Position numbers and translations under genes: made by a program | Shown here: positions 1 through 5,330 of the stretch, in pieces | Layout of the letters: every line of letters begins with the position of its first letter | How positions within the stretch are numbered: the first letter of the stretch is position 1 | The notes under the pieces: model-generated | The model's database searches: none | What the model was told of the DNA's origin: nothing | The model's input: the letters and a program-made list of their open reading frames with translations, nothing else | Origin: Acidimicrobiia bacterium | GTDB lineage: Bacteria > Actinomycetota > Acidimicrobiia > IMCC26256 > JAENVU01 | DNA length: 5,504 nt | NCBI GenBank assembly: GCA_025357995.1 | Contig: JANYLF010000056.1 | Coordinates: forward strand, 1-5,504 | Reading direction: 5' to 3'

Positions 1-34
1 CCGCCTGGCCCAAGCGTACGGACTGTCGCAGTGA
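1..34 (+). CDS. Possible 3' end of a rightward gene (C-terminal 10 codons)
   Basis: Reading from base 2 gives the tail RLAQAYGLSQ followed by TGA at 32-34. The peptide has an ordinary protein-like composition, and a gene ending here would converge neatly on the leftward lipoprotein gene that ends at 111, with an inverted repeat between them. Ten codons are too few to name a family or to prove coding. The competing reading is a leftward gene starting with ATG at 50 and leaving the window, which would begin MPRLSVTATVRTLGPG. I slightly favour the rightward tail. Function unknown. Confidence 0.25.
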   Translation, partial: RLAQAYGLSQ

Positions 35-84
35 CGGACAAGCGGGGCATACGGGCGGTACCGCGTGATCATGCCGAGTGTTCA

Positions 85-104
85 TCGACCCCGGAGGCGG
101 TCGA
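85..104. terminator. Candidate bidirectional hairpin terminator between convergent genes
   Basis: TCGACC (85-90) and GGTCGA (99-104) are perfect inverted repeats around an 8-nt G/C-rich loop, and GGTCGACC (99-106) is itself a palindrome. The element lies 6 bp past the stop codon of the leftward lipoprotein gene, where a terminator is expected. There is no run of T on either strand, so it is not a classical intrinsic terminator. It may instead be a U-less hairpin of the kind proposed in high-GC actinobacteria, or chance pairing in GC-rich DNA. Confidence 0.35.
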
Positions 105-110
105 CCGTGG

Positions 111-1358
111 TCACGCAGGCAACGCGAACGTCTCGATCCCGCTGGTGGTGGGAACGAGGATGCGTCCGCCGACGATCGACGGTGGGGCCGTCGGGGTGCC
201 GGCGAGCGTGAGGGTCCGCAGCGGCGCGCACGACGACGTTCCGCAGCCGGTGCGGCTCGCGAGCACGAGGTGCTTGTCCGAGGTCGCAACGATGACGACG
301 TCTCCAGCGATCGACGGTCGGAACGACGCCACGGCCGGGAGCGCGACCGTCCAGCTCGGTGCACAGGTTGCCTGACCGCAGCCGCCGGCGTCGTACACGC
401 CGAGGTTCGCGGAGCCGCTCGCGCCGCTGGGCGCGAACGCGTGATCGGTGTCGAACGCCGGATCGGCCGTGACCGTCCGGGCACTGTCGGTCGGCGAGCG
501 CCACACGAGGGCTGCGGTGGTCGCGTCGACGCTCCAGAGTTGGGTGCCGTTCCGCGAGGTCCACGTGGTCGCGCCTCCGACCCAGACCCCCTCGGTGGCC
601 ACGGCGTGCGCGACCGGAAGACAGACCGTGAAGTCTTCGCAGGTGGCGGGGTCGTAGACGTTCGCCGTCTCCCCGGTCGCGGCGGCGACGAAGCGGTCGC
701 CGATGCGGCTGATGCGCGGGAGGTTGTGCGGAGGAATGGGCGGGACGCCACAGACCGTCACCGACGACGAGTCGAACCACATCGTGTTGAAGCCGAGGTC
801 GTAGGAGATGACACCGCTTGCCACCGTCGTGTTCGTGCCACAGCCCACGACGATCGACATCGTCTGGCGCCACGGCACGATGATCCGGTCGCCGTCGGTG
901 ACGACGTCGCCGGTGGTGCAACTCGATGTCGAGTTCACGCCGGGAACCGGGCCGAGCACCGTCGAGTCGAGGAGGCCACCGGAATCGTGGTCCAGCTTCA
1001 CGACGGAGCACCGGGCGGCGGAAACCGGCACCCAGACGCTCCCGGAGTACAGCGCGGGCGTCCCGGCGCCGGGCAGCCCGCCGACTGACCACTTCGACCC
1101 GCCGGTTCTGCCGTCGAAGGCGGTCACGGTGGAGCCGGTGCGAGCGAAGAGCCCGCCCAGGTCACCGACGACCTCAGCCGGCGCCGAGGCAACTGGGCCG
1201 ACCGGTCCCGCCGTCAACGAGCCGACGTTCGCCGGTGTGACGGTGGTGTCGTGCTCCGCCCAGGCGCGTCGGTCCGATCCCTGACCGGCCATCGGCCAGG
1301 CACAGCCGGCCGTGAGCGCGGCGATTCCGACGAGCATGATGGTGAAGCGAAAGCGCAT
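111..1358 (-). CDS. Secreted PQQ-like beta-propeller lipoprotein
   Basis: The 415-aa product is predicted to be exported, lipid-anchored and built as a beta-propeller. Residues 2-4 are basic (RFR), residues 5-18 form a hydrophobic segment, and TAG-C19 is an acceptable lipobox, although Thr rather than Leu occupies position -3. The mature N-terminus (WPMAGQGSDRRAW, 21-33, then TPANVGSL, 41-48) resembles the opening of PQQ/quinoprotein-type propellers. After it come repeated blade-like strands: VTAFDGRTGGSKWSV (78-92), SVDATTAALVWRSP (276-289), and VYDAGGCG...CAPSWTV (321-338). Ten cysteines besides C19 (117, 147, 173, 203, 240, 246, 327, 332, 372, 377) suggest disulfides outside the cytoplasm. 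No dehydrogenase catalytic motif is evident, so a binding or scaffold role is likelier than PQQ catalysis; the ligand is unknown. The start at 1358 is supported by the signal peptide and a good Shine-Dalgarno. The frame stays open to 1772, but longer versions would overlap the FKBP gene and bury the signal sequence. It diverges from the FKBP lipoprotein gene. Confidence 0.85.
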   Translation of the reverse strand: MRFRFTIMLVGIAALTAGCAWPMAGQGSDRRAWAEHDTTVTPANVGSLTAGPVGPVASAPAEVVGDLGGLFARTGSTVTAFDGRTGGSKWSVGGLPGAGTPALYSGSVWVPVSAARCSVVKLDHDSGGLLDSTVLGPVPGVNSTSSCTTGDVVTDGDRIIVPWRQTMSIVVGCGTNTTVASGVISYDLGFNTMWFDSSSVTVCGVPPIPPHNLPRISRIGDRFVAAATGETANVYDPATCEDFTVCLPVAHAVATEGVWVGGATTWTSRNGTQLWSVDATTAALVWRSPTDSARTVTADPAFDTDHAFAPSGASGSANLGVYDAGGCGQATCAPSWTVALPAVASFRPSIAGDVVIVATSDKHLVLASRTGCGTSSCAPLRTLTLAGTPTAPPSIVGGRILVPTTSGIETFALPA

Positions 1359-1364
1359 GTGTTG

Positions 1365-1370
1365 TCCCCC
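1365..1370 (-). promoter_or_regulatory. Shine-Dalgarno site of the propeller lipoprotein gene
   Basis: Read leftward, the sequence is GGGGGA, then ACAACAC containing the 6-nt spacer, then ATG at 1358. The spacing is right and the purine block strong. It fixes the start of the lipoprotein gene. None of the rightward genes here has a comparably good site. Confidence 0.6.
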
Positions 1371-1383
1371 AGGTGGCTCAAAA

Positions 1384-1412
1384 AGGCTAAGGGAAAGGGC
1401 AGTGACCCACAA
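1384..1412 (-). promoter_or_regulatory. Candidate sigma70-type promoter of the propeller lipoprotein gene
   Basis: On the minus strand TTGTGG (1412-1407) is followed after exactly 17 nt by TAGCCT (1389-1384), which fits the TTGNNN-17-TANNNT pattern of housekeeping actinobacterial promoters. Transcription would start near 1377, giving a leader of about 19 nt that contains the Shine-Dalgarno site. The match was found by eye and the consensus is short, so chance is possible. Confidence 0.4.
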
Positions 1413-1429
1413 TGGTCCGAAGGCCCCAT

Positions 1430-1435
1430 TACCGT
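1430..1435 (+). promoter_or_regulatory. Candidate -10 box of the FKBP lipoprotein gene
   Basis: TACCGT ends 8 nt before the ATG at 1444. A transcript starting the usual 6-8 nt downstream would be leaderless or nearly so. This agrees with the lack of a purine-rich ribosome site just before that ATG. I see no convincing -35 element. The leftward promoter's -35 lies 18 bp upstream, so polymerases on the two promoters would compete for space. Confidence 0.35.
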
Positions 1436-1443
1436 TGCCTGCC

Positions 1444-2037
1444 ATGGCCACAAACCCCCGGTTCTTCGCGCGCTTCCTCGTTGCGGGCGCGCTCCTGCTC
1501 GTCCTCGCCGCGTGTGGGAGCAGCTCGGTGTCCAAGGTCTCGACCGGTGACAAGGCCGGTCCACCCGCGAATGGTGACTCCAGCAGCACGAGCGCGCCGG
1601 GGCCGACGACCACGACGGTCTTCACCCAGACCGCGGCGCAGAAACCGTGCGTTGCACTCGCGGACCCGTTACCCACGGGCGCGCCGAGCGTCCCGGTGAA
1701 GGTGGGTCCCGCTCCGACCACGCTCGTCATCGAGGATCTCAAGCCCGGTACCGGAGCCGACGTAAAGGCCACGTCGAGCGTGACGGTCGACTACATCGGC
1801 GTCGCGTGTTCGACCGGCAAGATCTTCGACTCGTCGTACTCCCGCGGTCAGCCCGCCACGTTCCCGTTGAACGGTGTGATCAAGGGCTGGTCGGAGGGGC
1901 TCGTCGGCATGAAGGTGGGCGGTCGGCGCCTGCTGGGGATTCCGAGCGACCTCGCCTACGGCGCGAGCGGTCAAGGCGCCACCATCGGTCCGAACGAAGC
2001 GCTGTGGTTCGTGGTCGACATGAAGTCGGTCGCCTGA
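1444..2037 (+). CDS. FKBP-type peptidyl-prolyl cis-trans isomerase, lipoprotein
   Basis: The product (197 aa) is a lipid-anchored FKBP that should catalyse cis-trans isomerisation of X-Pro bonds in exported proteins. The signal peptide has Arg6 and Arg10, a hydrophobic core (11-21) and a canonical lipobox L21-A-A-C24. A Ser/Thr/Pro/Gly linker (25-60) leads to one FKBP domain (about 93-197). The residues equivalent to the FKBP12 active site are all present: Y117, F128-D129, F140, V145-I146, W149, Y172, and the closing IGPNEALWFVV (181-191). The enzyme should therefore be active. Cys69 and Cys122 could form a disulfide. I chose ATG 1444 because it places the signal peptide at the N-terminus. 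GTG 1402, in frame and preceded by GGGAAAGGG, is a possible alternative that would add 14 residues and give an unusually long 37-residue leader before the lipidated Cys. The gene diverges from the propeller lipoprotein gene and is followed after 34 bp by the epimerase gene. Confidence 0.93.
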   Translation: MATNPRFFARFLVAGALLLVLAACGSSSVSKVSTGDKAGPPANGDSSSTSAPGPTTTTVFTQTAAQKPCVALADPLPTGAPSVPVKVGPAPTTLVIEDLKPGTGADVKATSSVTVDYIGVACSTGKIFDSSYSRGQPATFPLNGVIKGWSEGLVGMKVGGRRLLGIPSDLAYGASGQGATIGPNEALWFVVDMKSVA

Positions 2038-2059
2038 CCGGCCCACGAACACCACTCGG

Positions 2060-2065
2060 TACCAT
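2060..2065 (+). promoter_or_regulatory. Candidate -10 box for a leaderless epimerase transcript
   Basis: TACCAT, within CGGTACCAT, ends exactly 6 nt before the ATG at 2072, so the predicted transcript would begin at or within a base or two of the start codon. No Shine-Dalgarno is present in the 34-bp gap after the FKBP stop. That makes an independent leaderless promoter more plausible than pure read-through. No clear -35 is visible. Confidence 0.4.
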
Positions 2066-2071
2066 CGCGAG

Positions 2072-2473
2072 ATGGAGCTCACCGAGATCGATCATGTTGC
2101 CATTGCCGTCGCGGACCTCGACGCCGCGATCGCGTACTACCAAGAGACGTTCGGGTGCACCGTGGCGCACCGCGAACTCATCGAATCCGACGGTGTCGAA
2201 GAAGCGCTGCTCAAAGTGGCCGACTCGTACGTGCAGCTGCTCACCCCCACGCGTGACACGTCGCCCGTGGCCAAGTACCTCGCGACCAAAGGTGAAGGCA
2301 TCCATCACGTCGGCTATCGCGTCGCGAACTGCGGTGAGGCACTAGCCCGCGTGAAAGCCGCGGGCCATCGGGTGATCGACGACGCGCCGCGGCCGGGAAG
2401 TCGCGGGACCACGGTCGCGTTCGTGCATCCGAAGGGTGCATTCGGCACGCTGATCGAGTTGGTGCAGGAGTAA
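2072..2473 (+). CDS. mce: Methylmalonyl-CoA epimerase (VOC superfamily)
   Basis: This cytoplasmic enzyme interconverts (S)- and (R)-methylmalonyl-CoA, linking propionyl-CoA carboxylation to the B12-dependent mutase. The 133-aa product has the two-module VOC fold: module one from IDHVAIAV (6-13) to VQLLTP (54-59), module two from IHHVGYRV (77-84) to LIELVQE (127-133). The four expected metal ligands are visible as H8, Q55, H79 and E129. E44 sits near where a catalytic glutamate is proposed in the Propionibacterium enzyme. The segment PGSRGTTVAFVHPKGAFGTL (108-127) is typical of epimerases rather than glyoxalase I, and the length is normal for bacterial forms. It has no Shine-Dalgarno and a TANNNT box just upstream. 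The hydrolase gene follows after 10 bp, and an acyl-CoA carboxylase lies about 1 kb downstream. The main alternative is a VOC lyase or dioxygenase of unknown substrate, which I consider much less likely. Confidence 0.92.
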   Translation: MELTEIDHVAIAVADLDAAIAYYQETFGCTVAHRELIESDGVEEALLKVADSYVQLLTPTRDTSPVAKYLATKGEGIHHVGYRVANCGEALARVKAAGHRVIDDAPRPGSRGTTVAFVHPKGAFGTLIELVQE

Positions 2474-2483
2474 CGGCTCCCCA

Positions 2484-3326
2484 GTGCCTCGTCTGCAACT
2501 GCGCGACGGGCGCAGTCTCGCGTACGAAGACGGTGATCCCACGGGCGCGCCGGTTCTGCTGTTTCACGGCGCGCCGGGTTCACGGCTGTTCCGTCCGCGA
2601 GCAGCAGAGACCGCAGCTGCTGGCGTGCGACTCGTCACGTTCGATCGGCCGGGCTACGGCTTGTCGGACCCGGTGGAATCGCCGACTTTGCTTGGCGTGG
2701 CGGGTGACGCGCGGGCGTTGATGGAGTCGCTTGACATCGCCCGCTTCTCGATTGTCGCGTGGTCGGGTGGCGGTCCGGCCGCGGTTGCCACCGCGCGGTA
2801 CGCGGCGGATGAGGTGACGAGCCTCGCGTTGGTGAGTGCACCCGGACCGCTCGACGAGGTGCCCGGCGCGTGGGACGCGCTCGGTGATCTCCGGCGACCG
2901 ACGGCCGAGATGGCGCGCCGCGAGCCCCATCGATCGGTGCGGTCGGTGGCGCGTCACATGGAACCGTTTCTCGCGGATCCCATCTCGTTTCTCGGCCGTG
3001 GCAAGGGACCCGACGCGCCCATCCGGGCCGACGCCGAGCTCGGTCCGATGTTGGCGGCGCAGGTCACCGAGGCATTGCGACCGGGCCCGGAGGGCATCGC
3101 TGCGGACTTGATCACCATGTGGTTGCCGTGGGAGTTCCGGCTGAGCGAGATCGAGTCGCCGACCACGGTCTTCCACGGCGCGCTGGATCGCCACAACGAA
3201 GCCGACGCTCGCACCTACGCGGACCAGATCCCCGAGGCGCGATTGGTGGTGTGGCCCGATGCCGGCCACCTCGGCGTCCTCACCCAATGGCCCAAGGTCC
3301 TCGCCGGGTTGCAGCCGAGCCCGTAG
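2484..3326 (+). CDS. Alpha/beta hydrolase-fold protein, substrate unknown
   Basis: The 280-aa product is a single-domain soluble alpha/beta hydrolase. Visible elements in order are the oxyanion-hole segment LLFHGAPGSR (25-34), FDRPGYGLSD (53-62), and the nucleophile elbow AWSGGG (92-97) with Ser94. A helical cap region (about 120-215) follows, then the acid in FHGALDRHN (Asp235) and the base in DAGHLGV (His262). The triad is complete, so it should be active; no signal peptide is seen. The first elbow residue is Ala rather than Gly, which is common in this superfamily. Translation is placed at GTG 2484: the next in-frame Met is residue 80, after essential motifs. A weak GGAG (2467-2470) lies 13 nt upstream, so translation is probably coupled to the epimerase gene 10 bp before. 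Sequence alone cannot distinguish an esterase, thioesterase, epoxide hydrolase or C-C hydrolase. Confidence 0.88.
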   Translation: MPRLQLRDGRSLAYEDGDPTGAPVLLFHGAPGSRLFRPRAAETAAAGVRLVTFDRPGYGLSDPVESPTLLGVAGDARALMESLDIARFSIVAWSGGGPAAVATARYAADEVTSLALVSAPGPLDEVPGAWDALGDLRRPTAEMARREPHRSVRSVARHMEPFLADPISFLGRGKGPDAPIRADAELGPMLAAQVTEALRPGPEGIAADLITMWLPWEFRLSEIESPTTVFHGALDRHNEADARTYADQIPEARLVVWPDAGHLGVLTQWPKVLAGLQPSP

Positions 3327-3339
3327 CGCCACGGCGGCC

Positions 3340-3373
3340 CCGGCCCGCAGGGCCAAGAGCGGGAGGCGAGAGC
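3340..3373. repeat. Intergenic repeat, copy 1 (hairpin plus purine-rich tail)
   Basis: A 34-bp unit begins CCGGCCC, has trinucleotide GCA, then GGGCC and a purine-rich tail AAGAGCGGGAGGCGAGAGC. GGCCC (3342-3346) and GGGCC (3350-3354) pair perfectly around the GCA loop. The copy starts 13 bp after the hydrolase stop. No T-run follows on either strand. Copy 2 lies 93 bp downstream. The pair may belong to a dispersed genomic repeat family or help end the epimerase-hydrolase transcript; neither can be settled from this window. Confidence 0.8.
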
Positions 3374-3432
3374 GACGCCGTCCCGACGCGGGCGATGCCA
3401 TTGCGATCGAGGCGGAGCGTGGCCTGAGCGGC

Positions 3433-3466
3433 CCGGCCCAAAGGGCCAAGAGCGGGAGGCGAGAGC
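3433..3466. repeat. Intergenic repeat, copy 2 (hairpin plus purine-rich tail)
   Basis: This copy matches copy 1 at 32 of 34 positions. Both differences fall in the three-base loop (AAA instead of GCA), so the stem GGCCC/GGGCC (3435-3439, 3443-3447) and the 24-bp stretch 3443-3466 are unchanged. It ends 9 bp before the candidate -10 box of the carboxylase gene, so it could overlap that promoter's upstream region. The 59-bp sequence between the copies (3374-3432) shows no further clear repeat or gene. Confidence 0.8.
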
Positions 3467-3475
3467 TGAGACCGG

Positions 3476-3481
3476 TATCGT
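3476..3481 (+). promoter_or_regulatory. Candidate -10 box of the carboxylase operon
   Basis: TATCGT, within CCGGTATCGT, ends 9 nt before the ATG at 3491, giving a predicted leader of zero to about three nucleotides. The intervening GGCCTCCTT is pyrimidine-rich and cannot act as a Shine-Dalgarno. The sequence resembles the CGGTACCAT box before the epimerase gene. This would be the promoter for the carboxylase, epsilon and downstream genes. Confidence 0.4.
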
Positions 3482-3490
3482 GGCCTCCTT

Positions 3491-5086
3491 ATGGCCGCAC
3501 AGGAACCCACCGCCGGCACGTCTACACCGCCCGTTCACCCGATCCACGAACGGCTCGACGCGTTGGCCGAGCGGCGCGAGCAGGCCCTCCACGCTGGCAG
3601 TGATTCCGCGGTGGCGCGCCAGCACGAGCGCGGCAAGCTCACCGCGCGCGAACGCATCGATCTCCTCCTCGATCCGGATTCGTTCCATGAGCTCGACATG
3701 CTCGCCCGCCATCGTGCGCACGGGTTCGGGTTGGAGGACAACAAGCCCTACACCGACGGTGTGATCACCGGTTGGGGGACGGTCGACGGACGCAAGGTGT
3801 TCCTCTTCGCGCAGGACTTCACGATCTTCGGCGGCGCGCTCGGTGAAGTCTTTGCCGAGAAGATCCACAAGGTGATGGATCTCGCCGCGAGCGTGGGCGC
3901 GCCGTTCGTCGGGCTCAACGACGGTGCCGGCGCGCGAATCCAGGAAGGCGTGGTATCGCTCGCCAGCTACGGCGGCATCTTCTTCCGCAATGTGCAAGCG
4001 AGTGGCGTGATCCCACAGATCAGCGTCATCCTCGGTCCCTGTGCGGGTGGCGCGGTGTACTCGCCCGCGATGACCGACTTCGTCTTCATGGTGAAGGGGA
4101 CGTCGCACATGTTCATCACGGGTCCGGATGTGGTGAAGGCCGCCACGGGTCAAGACGTCACCCAGGAAGAGCTCGGTGGCGCCATGACCCACGCGTCCAA
4201 GTCGGGCGTTGCCCAGTTCGTGTTCGATGACGAAGCGACCTGTCTCGAACAGGTGCGCTATCTCCTCTCCTTCCTCCCTTCGAACAACCTCGAGGATGCG
4301 CCGTACTTCGAGCCCGAAGACGCGCCGGACCGTTCGTGCGACGGGATCCTCGCGCTCATTCCCGACGCACCGAACAAGCCCTACGACATGAAGCAAGTCA
4401 TCGCCGAAGTTGTCGACGACGGTGAGTTCTTCGAAGTGAACGCGCGATGGGCGATGAACATCATCTGTGGCCTCGCGCGCGTCGACGGTCATGTGGTCGG
4501 GATCGTGGGCAACCAGCCCAAGGTGCTCGCCGGGTGTTTGGACATCGAAGCGTCCGAGAAGGCCGCGCGGTTCGTGCGCACGTGCGATGCGTTCAACATT
4601 CCGCTTGTCACGTTCGTCGACGTTCCCGGGTTTCTTCCCGGAACCAACCAGGAGTACGACGGCATCATCCGCCACGGCGCGAAGTTGCTCTACGCGTACT
4701 GCGAGGCGACCGTGCCGCGGGTGCAGTTCATCACCCGGAAGGGCTACGGCGGTGCGTTCGTGGTGATGAACTCGAAGTCGATCGGCGCGGATCTCGCGTA
4801 CGCGTGGCCGTCGGCCGAGATCGCGGTCATGGATGCGAACGGCGCGGCCAACATTCTCTTGCGCCGTGAGTTGGCAGAGGCGGCCGACCCGGTCGCGCGC
4901 AAGGCCGAATGGGACGTCGAATACTCGGAACGCTTCGCGAATCCCTACAACGCGGCCGAGCGCGGCTACGTCGACGACGTAATCGACCCGCGGGACACTC
5001 GTCGCGTGTTGGTCGACGCGCTGGAGATGTTGCGCACGAAGAAGGAACAGATGCCGGCGCGCAAGCACGGAAACATGCCGCTGTGA
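3491..5086 (+). CDS. Acyl-CoA carboxylase beta (carboxyltransferase) subunit, PccB/AccD family
   Basis: This 531-aa subunit moves the carboxyl group from carboxybiotin to an acyl-CoA, giving methylmalonyl-CoA from propionyl-CoA or malonyl-CoA from acetyl-CoA. It has the usual two crotonase-like halves and full family length. The N-half includes RGKLTARERIDLLLDP (47-62) and the oxyanion motif GPCAGGAVYSP with G186-G187. The C-half includes DVPGFLPG, the second oxyanion motif GYGGAF (G421-A422), and YAWPSAEIAVM. The C-terminus HGNMPL is a family hallmark. There is no four-Cys zinc ribbon, so this is the PccB type and not E. coli-type AccD. Val424 occupies the position equivalent to Asp422 of Streptomyces coelicolor PccB, which sets propionyl preference; the acetyl-accepting AccB has Ile there. 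Asp448 replaces the Gly usual in the AVMGA motif. The alpha subunit with biotin carboxylase and BCCP is outside the window. The epsilon-like gene follows after 13 bp. Family membership is near certain; the substrate is open. Confidence 0.96.
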   Translation: MAAQEPTAGTSTPPVHPIHERLDALAERREQALHAGSDSAVARQHERGKLTARERIDLLLDPDSFHELDMLARHRAHGFGLEDNKPYTDGVITGWGTVDGRKVFLFAQDFTIFGGALGEVFAEKIHKVMDLAASVGAPFVGLNDGAGARIQEGVVSLASYGGIFFRNVQASGVIPQISVILGPCAGGAVYSPAMTDFVFMVKGTSHMFITGPDVVKAATGQDVTQEELGGAMTHASKSGVAQFVFDDEATCLEQVRYLLSFLPSNNLEDAPYFEPEDAPDRSCDGILALIPDAPNKPYDMKQVIAEVVDDGEFFEVNARWAMNIICGLARVDGHVVGIVGNQPKVLAGCLDIEASEKAARFVRTCDAFNIPLVTFVDVPGFLPGTNQEYDGIIRHGAKLLYAYCEATVPRVQFITRKGYGGAFVVMNSKSIGADLAYAWPSAEIAVMDANGAANILLRRELAEAADPVARKAEWDVEYSERFANPYNAAERGYVDDVIDPRDTRRVLVDALEMLRTKKEQMPARKHGNMPL

Positions 5087-5099
5087 CCGCGATGCTGCA

Positions 5100-5330
5100 A
5101 TGACGAACCAACCGGAGTTCCGCGTGATCGACGCGAACGCGTCGGACGAAGAGGTGGCCGCGATTGTCGCCGCGCTGACGGTGCTCATTCAAGCGTCTCC
5201 AGCGGCGCCCCTCGGACCGCGGGCGCTCTCGATGTGGGTCGCGGCGCCTCGGCTCGCATCCCGGCGTTCTGGTTTGAGCCGCGGCGACTGGCGAATGTCG
5301 GGCCGGATCGGACGACGAGCCCGAGCGTGA
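5100..5330 (+). CDS. Acyl-CoA carboxylase epsilon subunit-like protein
   Basis: This 76-aa protein resembles the small epsilon subunits that bind and stimulate actinobacterial acyl-CoA carboxylases. Three features show this: FRVIDANASDEEVAAIVAAL (7-26), matching the usual start of a short strand followed by a D/E-E-x-A-A-hxAAL helix; a central Trp (MWVAAPRL, 45-52); and a C-terminal RGDWRMSGR (61-69), resembling the family's GPGAWRxS ending. The last residues are Arg-rich. Its position 13 bp after the carboxyltransferase gene is the usual place for this subunit and raises confidence. ATG 5100 is the only sensible start, because the nearby ATG at 5092 meets a stop after two codons. No Shine-Dalgarno is visible, so translation is probably coupled. 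Its stop overlaps the next start (GTGA). The family is short and diverged, so the call depends partly on context. Confidence 0.75.
   Translation: MTNQPEFRVIDANASDEEVAAIVAALTVLIQASPAAPLGPRALSMWVAAPRLASRRSGLSRGDWRMSGRIGRRARA

Noticed and set aside
55..64. Palindrome GCGGTACCGC as an operator
   Set aside because: A 10-bp palindrome of this composition is expected by chance in such GC-rich DNA, and no second site or regulator gene is present.
31..375. A 114-codon rightward frame starting GTG at 31
   Set aside because: It runs antisense into the propeller gene, has no ribosome site and shows no family features.
78..1092. Two 336-codon frames, one on each strand, over the propeller gene
   Set aside because: Both products are extremely Arg-rich low-complexity sequence typical of the wrong frame, while the overlapping 415-aa lipoprotein has a signal peptide and blade-like repeats.
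1359..1772. N-terminal extension of the propeller gene up to 1772
   Set aside because: The extension would overlap the FKBP coding region and place a lipoprotein signal peptide inside the protein. ATG 1358 has its own Shine-Dalgarno.
1880..2583. Minus-strand frames over the FKBP, epimerase and hydrolase genes
   Set aside because: They lie opposite three well-supported genes and give Arg-rich products without domains.
3340..3466. CRISPR array
   Set aside because: Only two units, a spacer of 59 bp, no third repeat and no cas genes nearby.
3280..3519. Minus-strand frame with repeated SPPALGP-like peptide across the intergenic repeats
   Set aside because: The repeat spacing of 93 bp is a multiple of three, so any frame shows a repeated peptide. 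The frame has no supporting start signal, and the conserved feature is a DNA/RNA hairpin.
3215..5188. A 657-codon open frame on the minus strand opposite the carboxylase gene
   Set aside because: It is antisense to a gene with unmistakable carboxyltransferase motifs. Long antisense frames are common opposite GC-biased genes. Its product is His/Arg/Val-rich with no recognisable domain.
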